A stretch of DNA of 64,000 bases from Synechococcus sp. CBW1108 (GCF_015840335.1 NZ_CP060395.1:1835277-1899276); one strand, 5' to 3'. Positions 1-10,870 are shown, counted from the first letter of the stretch. Translations and numbers: made by a program. The notes: generated by a model from the letters alone, not told the origin.

Positions 1-408
1 CAGTTCGATCGTGGTGAGCGGCGAGCGCTGGCGTACCTGCTGAATGCAGGCCACAAACTGGCTGGCGCCGCCATCGGCCAGGTCGTCGCGGTTGACCGAG
101 GTGATCACCACGTGGCTGAGGCCCAGGCGCGCCACCGCTTCCCCCAGCCGCTCGGGCTCGCTGGGGTCGAGCTCCCGCACGCTCCTGTCGAAGTCGATGT
201 CGCAGTAGGGGCAGGCGCGGGTGCAGCCCGGCCCCATGATCAAAAAGGTGGCCGTGCCGCCGGCGAAGCACTCGCCGATGTTGGGGCAGCTGGCCTCCTG
301 GCAGACCGTATTTAGCCTGAGATCCTCAAGTAGGTCGGCCACCTCGCCGATCCTTTGCCACTGGGGGGCCTTGACGCGCAGCCAGTCGGGTTTGAGCAAG
401 GCGCGCAA
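1..408 (-). CDS. lipA: lipoyl synthase LipA, C-terminus cut by the window edge
   Basis: Radical-SAM enzyme that inserts two sulfurs into octanoyl groups on lipoate-dependent proteins. The minus-strand translation contains [29 protein letters not shown] (the cysteines of the auxiliary cluster) and [14 protein letters not shown] (the CxxxCxxC radical-SAM motif), followed by [17 protein letters not shown]. The 3' end lies outside the window. There is no ATG in frame: TTG codons at 408 or 399 are the likely starts, the latter giving a protein beginning next to LKPDWL as in relatives. Identity is certain; the start is not. Confidence 0.9.
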   Translation of the reverse strand, partial: MRALLKPDWLRVKAPQWQRIGEVADLLEDLRLNTVCQEASCPNIGECFAGGTATFLIMGPGCTRACPYCDIDFDRSVRELDPSEPERLGEAVARLGLSHVVITSVNRDDLADGGASQFVACIQQVRQRSPLTTIEL

Positions 409-518
409 CCGGCAGCCAGGGCCGGGGGAAGGGCTGGGCTCAACCTTAGGAAGATCCAGAAGGAAGGGGCAAGAAGGAAGGCTCCTGCTGTGAAGCCCAT
501 CCCCTAAAGTAACTTTAT

Positions 519-592
519 CGGGATGTGGCGCAGCTTGGTAGCGCACTTCGTTCGGGACGAAGGGGCCGCAGGTTCGAATCCTGTCATCCCGA
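519..592 (+). tRNA. tRNA-Pro (anticodon CGG)
   Basis: The seven-base acceptor stem CGGGATG at 519-525 pairs with CATCCCG at 585-591, with discriminator A592. The anticodon stem encloses the loop TTCGGGA, giving anticodon CGG, which reads proline codon CCG. A GGTTCGAATCC T-arm follows. CCA is not encoded. It lies between lipA and cobJ and is transcribed opposite to both. Confidence 0.93.
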
Positions 593-616
593 TTGCATTT
601 GCCACCCCTGGGGCGT

Positions 617-2428
617 TCAGCTGAGTTCTGCCCCCGGATAGCCGCGGGGCGTCACCAGGCGCCCATCCTTGGCATAGCTGCTGCTGTTCCCAACCAACAC
701 CAAGGTGAGCATGTCTACCTGTTCCACCGGTAGCTCCCCCAGGGTGTGCAGGCTCACTGCCTCAGCCTCCCGTCCCAGCTGGCGGGCGAGCACGACTGGG
801 GTGGAGGCGGGCCGGCCAGCCAGCAACAGCTCCCGGGCCCTCGCCAGCTGCCAGTCTCGCCCCAGGGAGCGGGGGTTGTAGAGGGCCACCACAAAATCCC
901 CCGCCGCAGCGGCCTGGAGTCGCCGCTCGATCACGGCCCAGGGGGTGAGCCGGTCGCTGAGGCTGATCGTGCAGAAATCGTGCATCAGGGGTGCGCCGGC
1001 CCTGGCGGCGGCAAGCTGTAGGGCCGAGATGCCGGGGTGAACGGCAAAACTTGGGCGGCCATCGGCCGGCTGGGCCAGCCACAGCTCCAGGGCCAGGCCT
1101 GCCATGGCATAGATGCCGCTGTCGCCGGAGGAAACCAGGGCCACATTGAGCCCCTGGCAGGCCAATTCCAAGGCCAGGGCGCAGCGGGTTCGCTCCTCGG
1201 TGAGCTGGCCATCCCAGCGCAGTTGATCTGGCCTCCTCAGGGGTTCGAGCAGGTCGAGGTAAAGCCCGTAGCCCACCCACACCGTGGCTGCCGAGAGGGT
1301 TTGGCGGGCGTCGCCCGTCAGCAGGTCCAGGCTGCCTGGCCCACTGCCCACCAGATGCAGCTGGCCCCGCTGGGGAGCCCATTGGCCCTCCGCCAAGGCC
1401 ACCGCCAGGGTGGCGGCCCCGCGCTCGGTGCCCTGGGCGTGGGCGATCTGCTTGGTCAGCAGCAACCTGGCTCCGGGGCCAGCTGCCAGTTGGGCAGCGG
1501 CTTCAGCAACGCTGGCGGTTCCCATCTCCTTGGCCACGGCTGCCGAGGGAGTGGGCACGACCACGGCGGCGAGGCTCGCCGCGTCAAACCAGCGCATCGG
1601 CCAGTGCCGGCGCGCGGCCAGCTCAAGCAAGGCCGGTTCATCGGCCTTGCGGTCGATGCTGGCCAGCCCGGCCACCGCCTGGGGAGCCAGTTGCTGGCCT
1701 GCCAGGGTCTGGTCCACCAGGCGCTCCAGCAGGCCCAGGCTGGTATCGCGTTCACAGCCCAGGCCCAGCCAGAGGCTGGGCGGGTGCCACCTGCAGCCGC
1801 TGCCGGTGTGGATGTCCACGAACATGGCTGGCTTGGCCACGGCGGAATTGGCTCCGGCCTGGAGGTGGGCTGCGGCATCCAGCCCCAGCCAGCGAGGGCT
1901 GCCATGGCGGGCCTCTACCTGAAGGGATTGGTCACCTTCGCGGCCGGCAGCGAGCATCAGCTCCTGCCAATCGCCAGCTCCGCGCCGCCATCCCCAGCCC
2001 CTGCCGAAGCTGTCGAGACTGAGCCGACCTGCGGCGGCACTGGCACCGGTCAGCACGGCCTGGCCTCCAAGGCTGGCGGCGATTCGGTGGCTGAGCTGGT
2101 CCGCCCCGGCTCCATGGCCGCCCAGCAGGGGGACGGCGAATCGCCCTTGGGGGTCCACCACCACCACGGCTGGATCGCTGTCCTTGCCGGTGAGCAGGGG
2201 GGCAATCAGCCGGGTCACCAGTCCGCAGGCCCCCACCACCACGAAGGCATGGGCGGATTGCCAGTGGGTGACCAGAGCCTCCCGGGGCAAGGGCTTGTCC
2301 GTCGGCCCGAGCCGGGCATCGATCAGGCCAGCTTGGCTGAGGCGCTCCAGCATCGGCGCGCTGCCGTGACTGAAGCCCAGGCCCCAGATCAGGCCCCGCG
2401 CCGGCAGGGATGCAGGGGTGGGGGTCAT
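617..2428 (-). CDS. cobJ: CbiG-CobJ fusion, precorrin-3B C17-methyltransferase
   Basis: Cobalamin ring-contraction protein of 603 aa. The N-terminal half (roughly residues 10-330) resembles CbiG, which opens the delta-lactone. The C-terminal half starts at [16 protein letters not shown] and is the SAM-dependent C17 methyltransferase CobJ/CbiH, including [14 protein letters not shown] and VALYNPRS. This fusion is usual in cyanobacteria. The start ATG overlaps the stop of the upstream hypothetical by 4 bases (ATGA), so the two are probably co-transcribed. The long ORF antisense to this gene is a high-GC shadow. Confidence 0.92.
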   Translation of the reverse strand: MTPTPASLPARGLIWGLGFSHGSAPMLERLSQAGLIDARLGPTDKPLPREALVTHWQSAHAFVVVGACGLVTRLIAPLLTGKDSDPAVVVVDPQGRFAVPLLGGHGAGADQLSHRIAASLGGQAVLTGASAAAGRLSLDSFGRGWGWRRGAGDWQELMLAAGREGDQSLQVEARHGSPRWLGLDAAAHLQAGANSAVAKPAMFVDIHTGSGCRWHPPSLWLGLGCERDTSLGLLERLVDQTLAGQQLAPQAVAGLASIDRKADEPALLELAARRHWPMRWFDAASLAAVVVPTPSAAVAKEMGTASVAEAAAQLAAGPGARLLLTKQIAHAQGTERGAATLAVALAEGQWAPQRGQLHLVGSGPGSLDLLTGDARQTLSAATVWVGYGLYLDLLEPLRRPDQLRWDGQLTEERTRCALALELACQGLNVALVSSGDSGIYAMAGLALELWLAQPADGRPSFAVHPGISALQLAAARAGAPLMHDFCTISLSDRLTPWAVIERRLQAAAAGDFVVALYNPRSLGRDWQLARARELLLAGRPASTPVVLARQLGREAEAVSLHTLGELPVEQVDMLTLVLVGNSSSYAKDGRLVTPRGYPGAELS

Positions 2429-3705
2429 TCGCCAGACCTGCGCAATGAGCCGTCTGGATTCACCTGGCTGCGGGCCGATCCCCCCGGGCTGGTGGATGGC
2501 GCCTCAGCTGGTTGAAGGGATTGTTCAACAGCTGCTTGGGGAGCTGGCACTGGTTCTGGTTCGGCAACTGGTTTGGGCTCTGGCTCAGATTCGGGCTCGA
2601 GTTCGGGCACTGGTTCGGGCTCGAGTTCTAGTTCTGGTTCTGGCTCCGGCTCTGGCTCGGACTCAGGTTCTGGTTGGGCCGGGGTCTGGGCCGGTGGCTC
2701 TGGCGGAGCCGTGCCCAGCAGCTGGGCCAGCTCACCCTCTGCCAGCCGGCCCTTTTGCCAGCCCAAGCCTGGCTTGGAGGGGTCCAGCACCACCTCCCTA
2801 ACTTGGCTGTTGAAGGGAGGATTCAGCGGTTCGCCGAGTCCATCTACCAGTTCCAGCAGCAGGCTGTTGCTGCCGGGTTGCCAGCCCTTGAGCCAAAGGG
2901 GGGAGTTCTGATCGACCAGAAAGCTGTCGCCATTGACGGATACCCGCAGGCGCCAGCTGCCGTCGTTATCCCGCAGGCCCTGGAGGGGCGCATCCAGCAG
3001 CAGCCAGTCGAGTAGCAGCGGTTCAGAGCCGGCCAGGTCCGCCGGGCTGACTGGAAGCAGCTGGGGGGTCCCAGGCTGGGGGATCGCCAGGGGATTGGCC
3101 GTGACCCGATGCACCCTGATCTGGCTCCAGGCGCCAGGGCTTTTCACCGCCTCTCCCCAGGGCCTTGCTGCATAGGCAGTGATCCGGTGGCTCCCAGGGC
3201 TCAGGGAAGGCAGCTCAAGCTCGAGGCCGCTGAGCCGAATGGCTGGCAGGTCGTCTACCTGCACCACCACATGGGGGCCCAGGCCCAGTTCCCCGGCGTC
3301 TACCAGGGGCCAGTCGCGCACCTGCAAGCTCAGCTTGATTGGCCCGGCAGGCAGGTTGGCCCCATCCCGCGGCGCCTCGATCGTCACCTGGGGGCGGAGC
3401 AGGGCCAGGGCCTCCTGAAGTTGTTGTACGGCCCCTGGCGGAGCTACCTCCTGCAGGCGCCCCGAGGGGGCCTGGGCTTGCAGGAGCCCATCTGCTGGCG
3501 GGGTGGCTCGCTTCCAGGAGATGGGGCCGTAGCCCACCGGCAGCACCAACAGCGCCACAAACAGGAGTGTCAGCAGGCCCTGGCGCCACAGGATGGGGTG
3601 GCGGCGGTTGGCTGGCTTGGTTGCGCTGGCTCCGCCCACGCTGGATTTCAGGCTGATTTTGAGGCCATTGTGGCGGCAAGGCTGCCCAGCTAATCCAGTC
3701 AGCAC
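2425..3705 (-). CDS. membrane-anchored hypothetical with Ig-like region and Pro-Glu tail
   Basis: I do not recognise a named family. The open frame runs on to an ATG at 4035, but that N-terminal part covers the psaA promoter and has no protein-like composition. I prefer the GTG at 3705, giving 426 aa. Visible parts are a basic N-terminus, one transmembrane helix (LLTLLFVALLVLPVGYG), a beta-rich region resembling Ig-like folds (VTIEAPRDGANLPAGPI onward, then SPGSHRITAYA), and a long acidic tail of Pro-Glu dipeptides. The tail would be periplasmic or luminal if the helix is a signal anchor. Translational coupling to cobJ is suggested by the 4-base overlap. The start is uncertain. Confidence 0.65.
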   Translation of the reverse strand: MLTGLAGQPCRHNGLKISLKSSVGGASATKPANRRHPILWRQGLLTLLFVALLVLPVGYGPISWKRATPPADGLLQAQAPSGRLQEVAPPGAVQQLQEALALLRPQVTIEAPRDGANLPAGPIKLSLQVRDWPLVDAGELGLGPHVVVQVDDLPAIRLSGLELELPSLSPGSHRITAYAARPWGEAVKSPGAWSQIRVHRVTANPLAIPQPGTPQLLPVSPADLAGSEPLLLDWLLLDAPLQGLRDNDGSWRLRVSVNGDSFLVDQNSPLWLKGWQPGSNSLLLELVDGLGEPLNPPFNSQVREVVLDPSKPGLGWQKGRLAEGELAQLLGTAPPEPPAQTPAQPEPESEPEPEPEPELELEPEPVPELEPESEPEPKPVAEPEPVPAPQAAVEQSLQPAEAPSTSPGGSARSQVNPDGSLRRSGE

Positions 3706-3816
3706 TTTGAGGGCGCCCGGGCTTTGAAGAATAATTAATTGCTCAAGAGTTGCCCGATCTCGATAATTCTTTTTGTTCTGTAAAGCCCAGTGCTGGCCTG
3801 GGAAGCACTGGGATTG

Positions 3817-3863
3817 AACCTTTGTAACTGCTACCCAAACTCCTCGAAAACGACCCCTATACT
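3817..3863 (+). promoter_or_regulatory. psaA promoter with HLR1-like (RpaB) site
   Basis: Read on the minus strand, 3828-3817 is GTTACAAAGGTT, matching the cyanobacterial HLR1 consensus (G/T)TTACA(T/A)(T/A)NN(T/A)(T/A) bound by the response regulator RpaB. A TATACT -10-like hexamer lies at 3858-3863, and a 17-base spacer places a weak -35 (CCAAAC) at 3835-3840, just downstream of the HLR1 site. This fits the known arrangement in which RpaB activates PSI genes in low light. The transcript would have a leader of about 200 bases. The rest of 3706-4064 shows no gene I can support. Confidence 0.6.
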
Positions 3864-4064
3864 TCGACCAGCGGTCCCCTATCTGGGGCCCAAAGCTCCA
3901 GTTGTGCCAAGAGGTTTCGCGGTTTCGCGAGCTTCTTTGCTGCTGGCGCCCACGAGCGGCTTGGGGTTTCGGCCCTGGCTGTCCGTGGGGCCCACAGGTA
4001 AGCCTTCCGGCTTGCCGAAGGGGTGGACCCACCACCTCGACTCCGTCCCTCGAGGAATGTCTCG

Positions 4065-6368
4065 ATGACCATCAGCCCACCAGAACGTGGGGAAAAGGCG
4101 AAGGCCATGGTCGACCGGAACCCAGTTCCGGCCACCTTCGAATTGTTCGGCAAGCCCGGCCATTTCGATCGCAGCCTTGCCAAAGGTCCCAAAACCACCA
4201 CCTGGGTTTGGAACCTCCACGCCAATGCTCACGACTTCGATAGCCACACGAGTGACCTCGAAGAGGTCTCTCGCAACATCTTTTCTGCTCACTTCGGCCA
4301 TTTGGCCGTCATTTTCATCTGGTTGAGCGGCGCCTTCTTCCATGGAGCCCGCTTTTCCAACTACACCGGTTGGTTGACCGATCCCCTGCACGTCAAGCCT
4401 TCGGCGCAGGTGGTCTGGCCCATTTTCGGCCAGGAAATCCTCAATGGCGATATGGGTGCCGGCTTCCACGGCATTCAGATCACCTCCGGCGTCTTCCACG
4501 TTTGGAGGGCCTGGGGCATCACCAACGAAACCCAGCTGCTCTCCCTGGCCATCGGCGCCCTGGTGATGGCTGGGCTGATGCTCAATGCCGGTGTCTTCCA
4601 TTACCACAAGGCAGCTCCCAAGCTGGAATGGTTCCAGAACGTTGAGTCGATGCTCAACCACCATCTGGCTGGCCTGCTTGGTTTGGGCTCCCTCTCCTGG
4701 ACAGGCCACCTCCTGCACGTGTCCCTGCCCACCAATGCGCTGATGGAAGCCATCGACGCCGGCCAGCCGCTGGTGCTCAATGGCAAAACCATCGCCACCT
4801 ATGGGGACATCCCCCTGCCCCATGAATTCCTGAATCAGGATCTGATCGCCCAGATATTCCCCGGTTTCGGGGCGGGCATTTCAGCCTTTTTCTCAGGAAA
4901 CTGGGCCGCTTACAGCGATTTCCTCACCTTCAAGGGTGGGCTCAATCCTGTGACCGGCAGCCTTTGGATGACCGACATCGCCCATCACCATCTGGCGATC
5001 GCGGTGCTGTTCATCGTGGCCGGTCACATGTACCGGACCAACTGGGGCATCGGCCACAGCATCAAGGAGATCCTTGAGGGCCAGAAGGGTGATCCCCTGC
5101 TGTTCCCCGCCCCCAAGGGCCACGACGGCCTCTTTGAGTTCATGACCACCAGCTGGCACGCCCAACTGGCCGTGAACCTGGCGCTGCTTGGCTCCCTGAC
5201 GATCATCGTGGCGCATCACATGTATGCGATGCCCCCCTATCCCTACATCGGGATTGACTATCCCACCCAGCTGTCGATCTTCACCCATCACACCTGGATT
5301 GGCGGTTTCTTGATCGTTGGTGCCGGCGCCCACGCCGCCATCGCCATGATTCGCGATTACGACCCCGCCAAGCACGTGGACAACGTGCTCGACCGGGTGC
5401 TCAAGGCGCGCGATGCCCTGATCAGTCACCTCAACTGGGTGTGCATCTGGCTGGGCTTCCACAGCTTCGGCCTTTACATCCACAACGACACCATGCGTGC
5501 CCTGGGCCGTCCCCAGGACATGTTCAGCGACTCCGCCATTGCCCTGAAGCCCGTCTTCGCGCAGTGGGTCCAGGGGCTGCACGCCGCCGCCGCTGGCACC
5601 ACCGCACCCAATGCCCTGGCAGGGGTAAGTGAGGTGTTCAATGGCGCCGTAGTTGCAGTGGGAGGCAAGGTGGCCGCCGGTCCGATTCCCCTGGGAACGG
5701 CCGATTTCATGGTCCACCACATCCATGCCTTCACGATCCACGTCACCGTGCTGATCCTGCTGAAGGGTGTGTTGTATGCGCGTAGCTCCCGCCTCGTCCC
5801 CGACAAGGCGAATCTGGGCTTCCGCTTCCCCTGCGACGGCCCTGGCCGTGGCGGCACCTGCCAGGTGTCGGCTTGGGACCATGTGTTCCTCGGCCTGTTC
5901 TGGATGTACAACTCCCTGTCGATCGTCATTTTCCACTTCTCCTGGAAGATGCAGAGCGACGTCTGGGGCACCGTCAATGCTGACGGCAGCGTCCAGCACA
6001 TCACCAATGGCAACTTTGCCCAGAGCGCCATCACCATCAACGGCTGGTTGCGCGACTTCCTCTGGGCCCAGGCAGCCCAAGTGATCAACAGTTACGGCTC
6101 CAGTTCCAGTGCCTATGGCCTGATGTTCCTGGGTGCCCACTTCATCTGGGCCTTCAGCCTGATGTTCCTGTTCAGTGGCCGCGGCTATTGGCAGGAGCTG
6201 ATTGAGTCCATCGTTTGGGCTCACAACAAGCTGAGGGTTGCTCCGGCGATTCAGCCGCGGGCTCTCTCGATCACCCAGGGTCGTGCTGTAGGTGTCGCCC
6301 ACTATCTGTTGGGCGGTATCGCAACAACCTGGGCATTCTTCCTGGCCCGCATCGTCGCGGTCGGCTGA
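4065..6368 (+). CDS. psaA: photosystem I P700 apoprotein A1
   Basis: Core reaction-centre subunit of PSI, 767 aa, an 11-helix thylakoid membrane protein that binds P700, chlorophylls and, with PsaB, the F-X iron-sulfur cluster. The start at 4065 gives the family N-terminus [20 protein letters not shown]; the ATG 14 codons upstream is not conserved. GAGGA at 4052-4056 is a good Shine-Dalgarno. [12 protein letters not shown] carries the two cysteines that ligate F-X. Length matches the family, and psaB follows after 19 bases. Confidence 0.98.
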   Translation: MTISPPERGEKAKAMVDRNPVPATFELFGKPGHFDRSLAKGPKTTTWVWNLHANAHDFDSHTSDLEEVSRNIFSAHFGHLAVIFIWLSGAFFHGARFSNYTGWLTDPLHVKPSAQVVWPIFGQEILNGDMGAGFHGIQITSGVFHVWRAWGITNETQLLSLAIGALVMAGLMLNAGVFHYHKAAPKLEWFQNVESMLNHHLAGLLGLGSLSWTGHLLHVSLPTNALMEAIDAGQPLVLNGKTIATYGDIPLPHEFLNQDLIAQIFPGFGAGISAFFSGNWAAYSDFLTFKGGLNPVTGSLWMTDIAHHHLAIAVLFIVAGHMYRTNWGIGHSIKEILEGQKGDPLLFPAPKGHDGLFEFMTTSWHAQLAVNLALLGSLTIIVAHHMYAMPPYPYIGIDYPTQLSIFTHHTWIGGFLIVGAGAHAAIAMIRDYDPAKHVDNVLDRVLKARDALISHLNWVCIWLGFHSFGLYIHNDTMRALGRPQDMFSDSAIALKPVFAQWVQGLHAAAAGTTAPNALAGVSEVFNGAVVAVGGKVAAGPIPLGTADFMVHHIHAFTIHVTVLILLKGVLYARSSRLVPDKANLGFRFPCDGPGRGGTCQVSAWDHVFLGLFWMYNSLSIVIFHFSWKMQSDVWGTVNADGSVQHITNGNFAQSAITINGWLRDFLWAQAAQVINSYGSSSSAYGLMFLGAHFIWAFSLMFLFSGRGYWQELIESIVWAHNKLRVAPAIQPRALSITQGRAVGVAHYLLGGIATTWAFFLARIVAVG

Positions 6369-6387
6369 CCTTTACTGACCTCTCCCA

Positions 6388-8601
6388 ATGGCAACGAAAT
6401 TTCCTTCGTTCAGCCAGGGTCTGGCGCAGGACCCGACAACCCGCCGTATTTGGTACGGCATCGCCACGGCTCACGATTTCGAGAGCCACGACGGCATGAC
6501 CGAGGAGCGGCTTTACCAAAAGCTGTTCTCCACCCACTTCGGTCATCTGGCCATCATTGGCCTCTGGGTTTCGGGCAACCTGTTCCATATCGCCTGGCAG
6601 GGCAACTTTGAGCAGTGGGTCGCCGATCCGCTGCACATCCGTCCCATCGCGCATGCGATCTGGGATCCCCACTTCGGCCAGGGCGCCATTGCCGCCTTTA
6701 CCCAGGCGGGCGCCTCCTCTCCGGTGAACATTGCCTATTCCGGTCTGTACCACTGGTGGTACACGATCGGCATGCGCACCAATGCCGAGCTGTATCAGGG
6801 TTCCATCTTCATGATGATCCTGTCGGCCTGGGCCCTGTTTGCCGGCTGGCTCCATCTCCAGCCCAAGTTCAGGCCTTCTTTGGCCTGGTTCAAGAACGCT
6901 GAATCCCGGCTCAACCACCACCTGGCTGTGCTGTTTGGCTTCAGCTCGATCGCCTGGACTGGTCACCTGGTTCACGTGGCCATTCCCGAGGCCCGCGGTC
7001 AGCACGTCGGGTGGGACAACTTCCTCTCGGTACTGCCCCATCCAGCTGGCCTGGCTCCTTTCTTCACCGGCAACTGGGGCGTCTACGCCCAGAATCCCGA
7101 CACTGTTTATCAGCAGTTCGGAGCGGCTGAAGGCTCCGGCACGGCGATCCTCACCTTCCTAGGTGGCTTCCACCCCCAATCTGAAGCCCTCTGGCTCACG
7201 GACATCGCCCATCACCACCTGGCGATTGGCTGTCTGTTCGTGATTGCCGGTCACATGTACCGCACCAACTTCGGGATCGGTCACTCGATCCGGGAGATTC
7301 TCGAGGCCCATAATCCGCCCAAGGGAACCCCCTTTGGTGGGGCCCTGGGTGCAGGTCACAAGGGTCTCTACGACACCATCAACAACTCCCTGCACTTCCA
7401 GCTCGGTCTGGCCTTGGCAGCGTTGGGTGTGGTCACCAGTCTGGTGGCACAGCATATGTATGCCATGCCGTCCTACGCGTTCATCGCCAAGGATTACACC
7501 ACCCAGGCTGCTCTTTATACCCATCACCAGTACATCGCCATCTTCCTGATGTGCGGTGCTTTCGCCCACGGTGCGATCTTCTTCATCCGGGATTACGACC
7601 CTGAAGCCAACAAGGACAACGTGTTGGCACGGATGCTTGAGCACAAGGAAGCCATCATCAGTCACCTGAGTTGGGTATCCCTGTTCCTCGGTTTCCACAC
7701 CCTTGGTCTCTACGTCCACAACGATGTGGTTGTGGCCTTCGGTACTCCTGAGAAGCAGATCTTGGTGGAACCCGTCTTTGCCCAGTTCGTCCAAGCCGCT
7801 TCCGGCAAGGCGATGTACGGCATGGATGTGTTGCTATCTAATTCCGCATCCGCAGCTAGCACCGCCAGTGCGGTTTATCTGCCCGGTTGGATCGACGCCA
7901 TCAATGGTGGCAACGACCTGTTCCTGCAGATTGGCCCTGGTGACTTCTTGGTACACCACGCCATCGCTCTGGGTCTGCACACCACCACCTTGATTTTGGT
8001 CAAGGGTGCCCTGGATGCTCGGGGTTCCAAGCTGATGCCCGATAAAAAGGACTTCGGCTACGCCTTCCCCTGCGACGGCCCCGGCCGTGGCGGCACCTGT
8101 GATATCTCTGCCTGGGATTCCTTCTACCTGTCGGTTTTCTGGGCCCTGAACACGGTGGGTTGGGTGACCTTCTACTGGCACTGGAAGCACCTTGCCATCT
8201 GGCAGGGCAACGTGGCCCAGTTCAACGAATCCAGCACCTATCTGATGGGCTGGTTCCGTGATTATCTGTGGCTCAACTCCTCCCAGCTGATCAATGGTTA
8301 CAACCCCTTTGGCAGCAACAACCTGGCCGTTTGGTCCTGGATGTTCCTGTTTGGTCACCTGGTGTGGGCTACGGGCTTCATGTTCCTGATCTCCTGGAGG
8401 GGTTACTGGCAGGAGCTGATCGAAACCATCGTCTGGGCCCATCAACGCACCCCGCTTGCCAATCTGGTGGGCTGGCGCGATAAGCCCGTCGCTCTTTCGA
8501 TCGTTCAAGCCCGTGTGGTGGGTCTGGCCCACTTCACCATCGGTTATATCCTCACCTATGCGGCATTCCTGATCGCATCTACCTCGGGCAAGTTCGGCTA
8601 G
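6388..8601 (+). CDS. psaB: photosystem I P700 apoprotein A2
   Basis: Second PSI core subunit, 737 aa, the partner of PsaA in the P700 heterodimer. It begins [31 protein letters not shown] as expected, and [18 protein letters not shown] carries the two F-X cysteine ligands. Many HxxxH-type histidines for chlorophyll binding are visible. It is co-transcribed with psaA, and an intrinsic terminator starts 38 bases after its stop codon. Confidence 0.98.
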   Translation: MATKFPSFSQGLAQDPTTRRIWYGIATAHDFESHDGMTEERLYQKLFSTHFGHLAIIGLWVSGNLFHIAWQGNFEQWVADPLHIRPIAHAIWDPHFGQGAIAAFTQAGASSPVNIAYSGLYHWWYTIGMRTNAELYQGSIFMMILSAWALFAGWLHLQPKFRPSLAWFKNAESRLNHHLAVLFGFSSIAWTGHLVHVAIPEARGQHVGWDNFLSVLPHPAGLAPFFTGNWGVYAQNPDTVYQQFGAAEGSGTAILTFLGGFHPQSEALWLTDIAHHHLAIGCLFVIAGHMYRTNFGIGHSIREILEAHNPPKGTPFGGALGAGHKGLYDTINNSLHFQLGLALAALGVVTSLVAQHMYAMPSYAFIAKDYTTQAALYTHHQYIAIFLMCGAFAHGAIFFIRDYDPEANKDNVLARMLEHKEAIISHLSWVSLFLGFHTLGLYVHNDVVVAFGTPEKQILVEPVFAQFVQAASGKAMYGMDVLLSNSASAASTASAVYLPGWIDAINGGNDLFLQIGPGDFLVHHAIALGLHTTTLILVKGALDARGSKLMPDKKDFGYAFPCDGPGRGGTCDISAWDSFYLSVFWALNTVGWVTFYWHWKHLAIWQGNVAQFNESSTYLMGWFRDYLWLNSSQLINGYNPFGSNNLAVWSWMFLFGHLVWATGFMFLISWRGYWQELIETIVWAHQRTPLANLVGWRDKPVALSIVQARVVGLAHFTIGYILTYAAFLIASTSGKFG

Positions 8602-8638
8602 CCGCCTAGCCCCTGTGCTGCTTGAGGGACGACGACCC

Positions 8639-8665
8639 AACCCCGGCCCATGCCGGGGTTTTTTT
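8639..8665 (+). terminator. intrinsic terminator of psaAB
   Basis: A CCCCGGC/GCCGGGG stem with a four-base loop is followed by seven T residues. It ends the psaAB transcript. The T-run overlaps the last bases of the convergent lipoprotein gene. Confidence 0.9.
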
Positions 8666-9014
8666 ATGGCGCTGCGGCCGCGGCGTAGTTCTCCCGCACG
8701 TAGGCCAGCTCCTCACAGCGCAGTTCGTTGCCATCGGTCTGGGCCCTTTCACCATGGAGGCAGGCCACCGTGGCCCTGTGGCCGTCGATCCAGCCCTTTT
8801 GGCCAGCTACCCCTTTCTCGCTCTTGAGCCGCTCCGCCAAGCGGAGCGTCGCTAGGCGCTGTTGCTCTGCCATTTGCTTTGCAAGTTGCTCCTGGGTTGG
8901 TTGGATTGATTCCTGGCTGGGTTTATTCGAGCGGCAGGAAACCAGCAGGCCGCTACTGGCGCCAATGGCCAAGGCCAGCAGAGTGCCAATCAGGGGCTTG
9001 AATCGGGCACACAT
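8664..9014 (-). CDS. small putative lipoprotein
   Basis: Unrecognised 116-aa protein. The N-terminus is a classic lipoprotein signal: a basic start, a hydrophobic stretch LIGTLLALAIGASS and a lipobox-like LVSC (Cys near residue 27). The mature part is Gln/Glu-rich and probably helical (QEQLAKQMAEQQRLATLRLAERLKSE), followed by a segment with two further cysteines. It is convergent with psaB and shares the psaB terminator region. Location at a membrane is inferred only from the signal. Confidence 0.65.
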   Translation of the reverse strand: MCARFKPLIGTLLALAIGASSGLLVSCRSNKPSQESIQPTQEQLAKQMAEQQRLATLRLAERLKSEKGVAGQKGWIDGHRATVACLHGERAQTDGNELRCEELAYVRENYAAAAAP

Positions 9015-9066
9015 GCAACAGGGCTCGCGCTGGATCTATTGCTATCTTCCCCTGGCTGATCGCCAT

Positions 9067-9092
9067 TAAAAAAGCCCCGCCGAAGCGGGGCT
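9067..9092 (-). terminator. intrinsic terminator of psaI-psaL
   Basis: Read on the minus strand, an 8-bp GC-rich stem (AGCCCCGC with GCGGGGCT) with a TTCG loop is followed by a run of T residues. It lies about 25 bases after the psaL stop. Confidence 0.9.
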
Positions 9093-9114
9093 GGTTGAGG
9101 AGGAGGCCTTGGGC

Positions 9115-9606
9115 TCAGCCCACGCTCCAAACTCCACCGGCGATATTGACCAGTGGGGCCACGATGGCCGTGCCGGCCAGGAACCAGGCGAAGGCGGCGC
9201 CGCCACAGCCACCTAGCCAGAAACCACTGGCAAACTCAGCCCAGCCCGCCTTGGTGAACAGGTCGGCGGGAGGATTGTCGATCGTGGCATCCGCAGGCTG
9301 GATGTTGGGGCCGTTGCCAGCGGTGCCGTAGATCGAAAGGCAGATTGTCAGGATCGAAACCAGGCCGATGCTGGCCAGTAGCCCGGCGGTGCTGGCGTAT
9401 TCGGTGAGCCGGAGCGGACCACAGATTGCAAACGGGCCATATAGGAAGAAGCCATGGGCCATGCCCACTTCCAGCCCGCGGCGGTTTGGCGAGAGGGAGG
9501 GCCGGTAGGCCGGCAGAGCGTTCAGAAACGCCCGCGAGAAGTAGCTGCTGTTGACAGGGGTTGCCAGATTGCCGACGCAGGGGTCGGCCACGGGAGTCAC
9601 GGTCAT
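9115..9606 (-). CDS. psaL: photosystem I reaction centre subunit XI
   Basis: 163-aa PSI subunit needed for trimer formation. Family landmarks are [41 protein letters not shown] and the following membrane helices ([36 protein letters not shown]). It lies 52 bases downstream of psaI on the same strand, which is the usual cyanobacterial psaI-psaL order, and a terminator follows. Confidence 0.97.
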   Translation of the reverse strand: MTVTPVADPCVGNLATPVNSSYFSRAFLNALPAYRPSLSPNRRGLEVGMAHGFFLYGPFAICGPLRLTEYASTAGLLASIGLVSILTICLSIYGTAGNGPNIQPADATIDNPPADLFTKAGWAEFASGFWLGGCGGAAFAWFLAGTAIVAPLVNIAGGVWSVG

Positions 9607-9658
9607 GGTGGCGGGTAGGGAAGCGGCGATGGAAGGCGATGGAGTCGCTTGAGGCGCG

Positions 9659-9775
9659 TCAGTCGCGGGCTTCGATCACGTTGAACAGCAGGGCCATGGC
9701 CACGGCTGGGCCGAGGATCCCAACAAGCGGAACAAGCACCGATGGCAGCCAGGCGGCAGCGAATTCTCCAGTCAT
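9659..9775 (-). CDS. psaI: photosystem I reaction centre subunit VIII
   Basis: 38-aa single-helix PSI subunit adjacent to PsaL in the complex. The sequence [19 protein letters not shown] followed by [19 protein letters not shown] has the family pattern of one transmembrane helix and a charged end. The frame stays open upstream, but the ATG at 9775 gives the family length. It is the first gene of the psaI-psaL unit. Confidence 0.93.
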   Translation of the reverse strand: MTGEFAAAWLPSVLVPLVGILGPAVAMALLFNVIEARD

Positions 9776-9858
9776 GGTGCGGACCATAAGCAACCACGAG
9801 CACTGTAGGGATCTGCCCGAAGCCTGCTTTGGCCCACTTGCGCGGGCGACATAAAAGT

Positions 9859-10845
9859 TCAATCCATGCCGGCGCCGGCCGTGTCCCGCAGGGTGGCGCG
9901 CACCCGGTAGATCGGCCGTCCCTGACTCTCGTGGTAAGTACGCATCTGCAGCTCGGCCAGCAGGCCGAAGCAAAAGAGCTGCACCCCGGTAAGAAAACTA
10001 AGCAGGGCCATCAGCAGTAGGGGACGATCGCCGATGTCGGCCCCCAGCAGCAGCTTTTCGCCCACCAGCCAGAGCCCGATCACCACACCCAGGCCCATGG
10101 CGGCAAGCCCTCCGAAGCCGAACACATGCATCGGTCTGGTCAGGAAGCGCTTCATGAACCACACCGTCAGCAGGTCCATCAACACTCGGAAGGTGCGATC
10201 CAGTCCGTATTTGCTTTTCCCATAGAGCCGGGGGTGGTGGCTTACTTTCACCTCACTGATCCGGGCCCCTTCGATAAAGGCCAGGGCGGGCAGGAAACGG
10301 TGTAGTTCGCCGTAGAGGTTGAGGTCACTCACCACCTCCCGTCGATAGGCCTTGAGGGAGCAGCCGTAGTCGTGCAGCTGCACGCCGGTCACCTGGGCAA
10401 TCAGGCGGTTGGCGATCAGGCTTGGCAGCAGACGTTTGATGGCGCCGTCCTGGCGCTGGTGGCGCCAGCCACTCACCAGGTCGAAGCCTTGGTTGAGTTC
10501 TTTGAGCAGCAGGGGGATGTCGGCTGGATCGTTTTGGAGATCACCATCGAGGGTGACGATCACGGCCCCGCTGCTGGCGTCAAAGCCTGCGGCCATGGCG
10601 GCTGTCTGGCCGTAGTTGCGGCGCAGCAGCACGGCTACGAGCTCGGGAACCTGGGCCGCGAGCCCGCTGAGCAGGTTTGGGGTGTTGTCCTTGGAGCCGT
10701 CGTCGACGAGCACCAGTTCGAAATTCAGGCCAAGCGGACGCACTACCGCCAGGATCTGCTCGGCCAGCTGGCTCACACTCTCCTCCTCGTTGTAGAGGGG
10801 GACCACCACGGAAAGCTCCGGGGGCTTTTGCCGTGGCTGGGTCAT
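9859..10845 (-). CDS. GT2 family glycosyltransferase with two membrane helices
   Basis: 328 aa. The GT-A domain has LSVVVPLYNEEES, VLVDDGSKDNT and TLDGDLQND (the DxD-type metal and nucleotide site). Two C-terminal hydrophobic segments follow (FGFGGLAAMGLGVVIGLWLVG and LLLMALLSFLTGVQLFCFGLLAELQ). This architecture is that of dolichol- or undecaprenyl-phosphate glycosyltransferases such as DPM1, GtrB and ArnC relatives. It probably loads a sugar onto polyprenyl phosphate; the sugar cannot be told from sequence. It sits 25 bases downstream of the NlpC/P60 gene on the same strand. Confidence 0.85.
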   Translation of the reverse strand: MTQPRQKPPELSVVVPLYNEEESVSQLAEQILAVVRPLGLNFELVLVDDGSKDNTPNLLSGLAAQVPELVAVLLRRNYGQTAAMAAGFDASSGAVIVTLDGDLQNDPADIPLLLKELNQGFDLVSGWRHQRQDGAIKRLLPSLIANRLIAQVTGVQLHDYGCSLKAYRREVVSDLNLYGELHRFLPALAFIEGARISEVKVSHHPRLYGKSKYGLDRTFRVLMDLLTVWFMKRFLTRPMHVFGFGGLAAMGLGVVIGLWLVGEKLLLGADIGDRPLLLMALLSFLTGVQLFCFGLLAELQMRTYHESQGRPIYRVRATLRDTAGAGMD

Positions 10846-10870
10846 TTGCTGCCGTGTCCTGGCGGCGACC

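Noticed and set aside
1037-2515. 492-codon open frame antisense to cobJ
   Set aside because: High-GC shadow with Gly/Gln/His-rich composition and no motif; the minus-strand CbiG-CobJ is unmistakable.
3706-4035. N-terminal extension of the hypothetical gene to an ATG at 4035
   Set aside because: It crosses the psaA promoter and reads as low-complexity Arg/Gln-rich sequence.
4893-6302. 469-codon frame antisense to psaA
   Set aside because: Shadow of a strongly codon-biased membrane protein gene.
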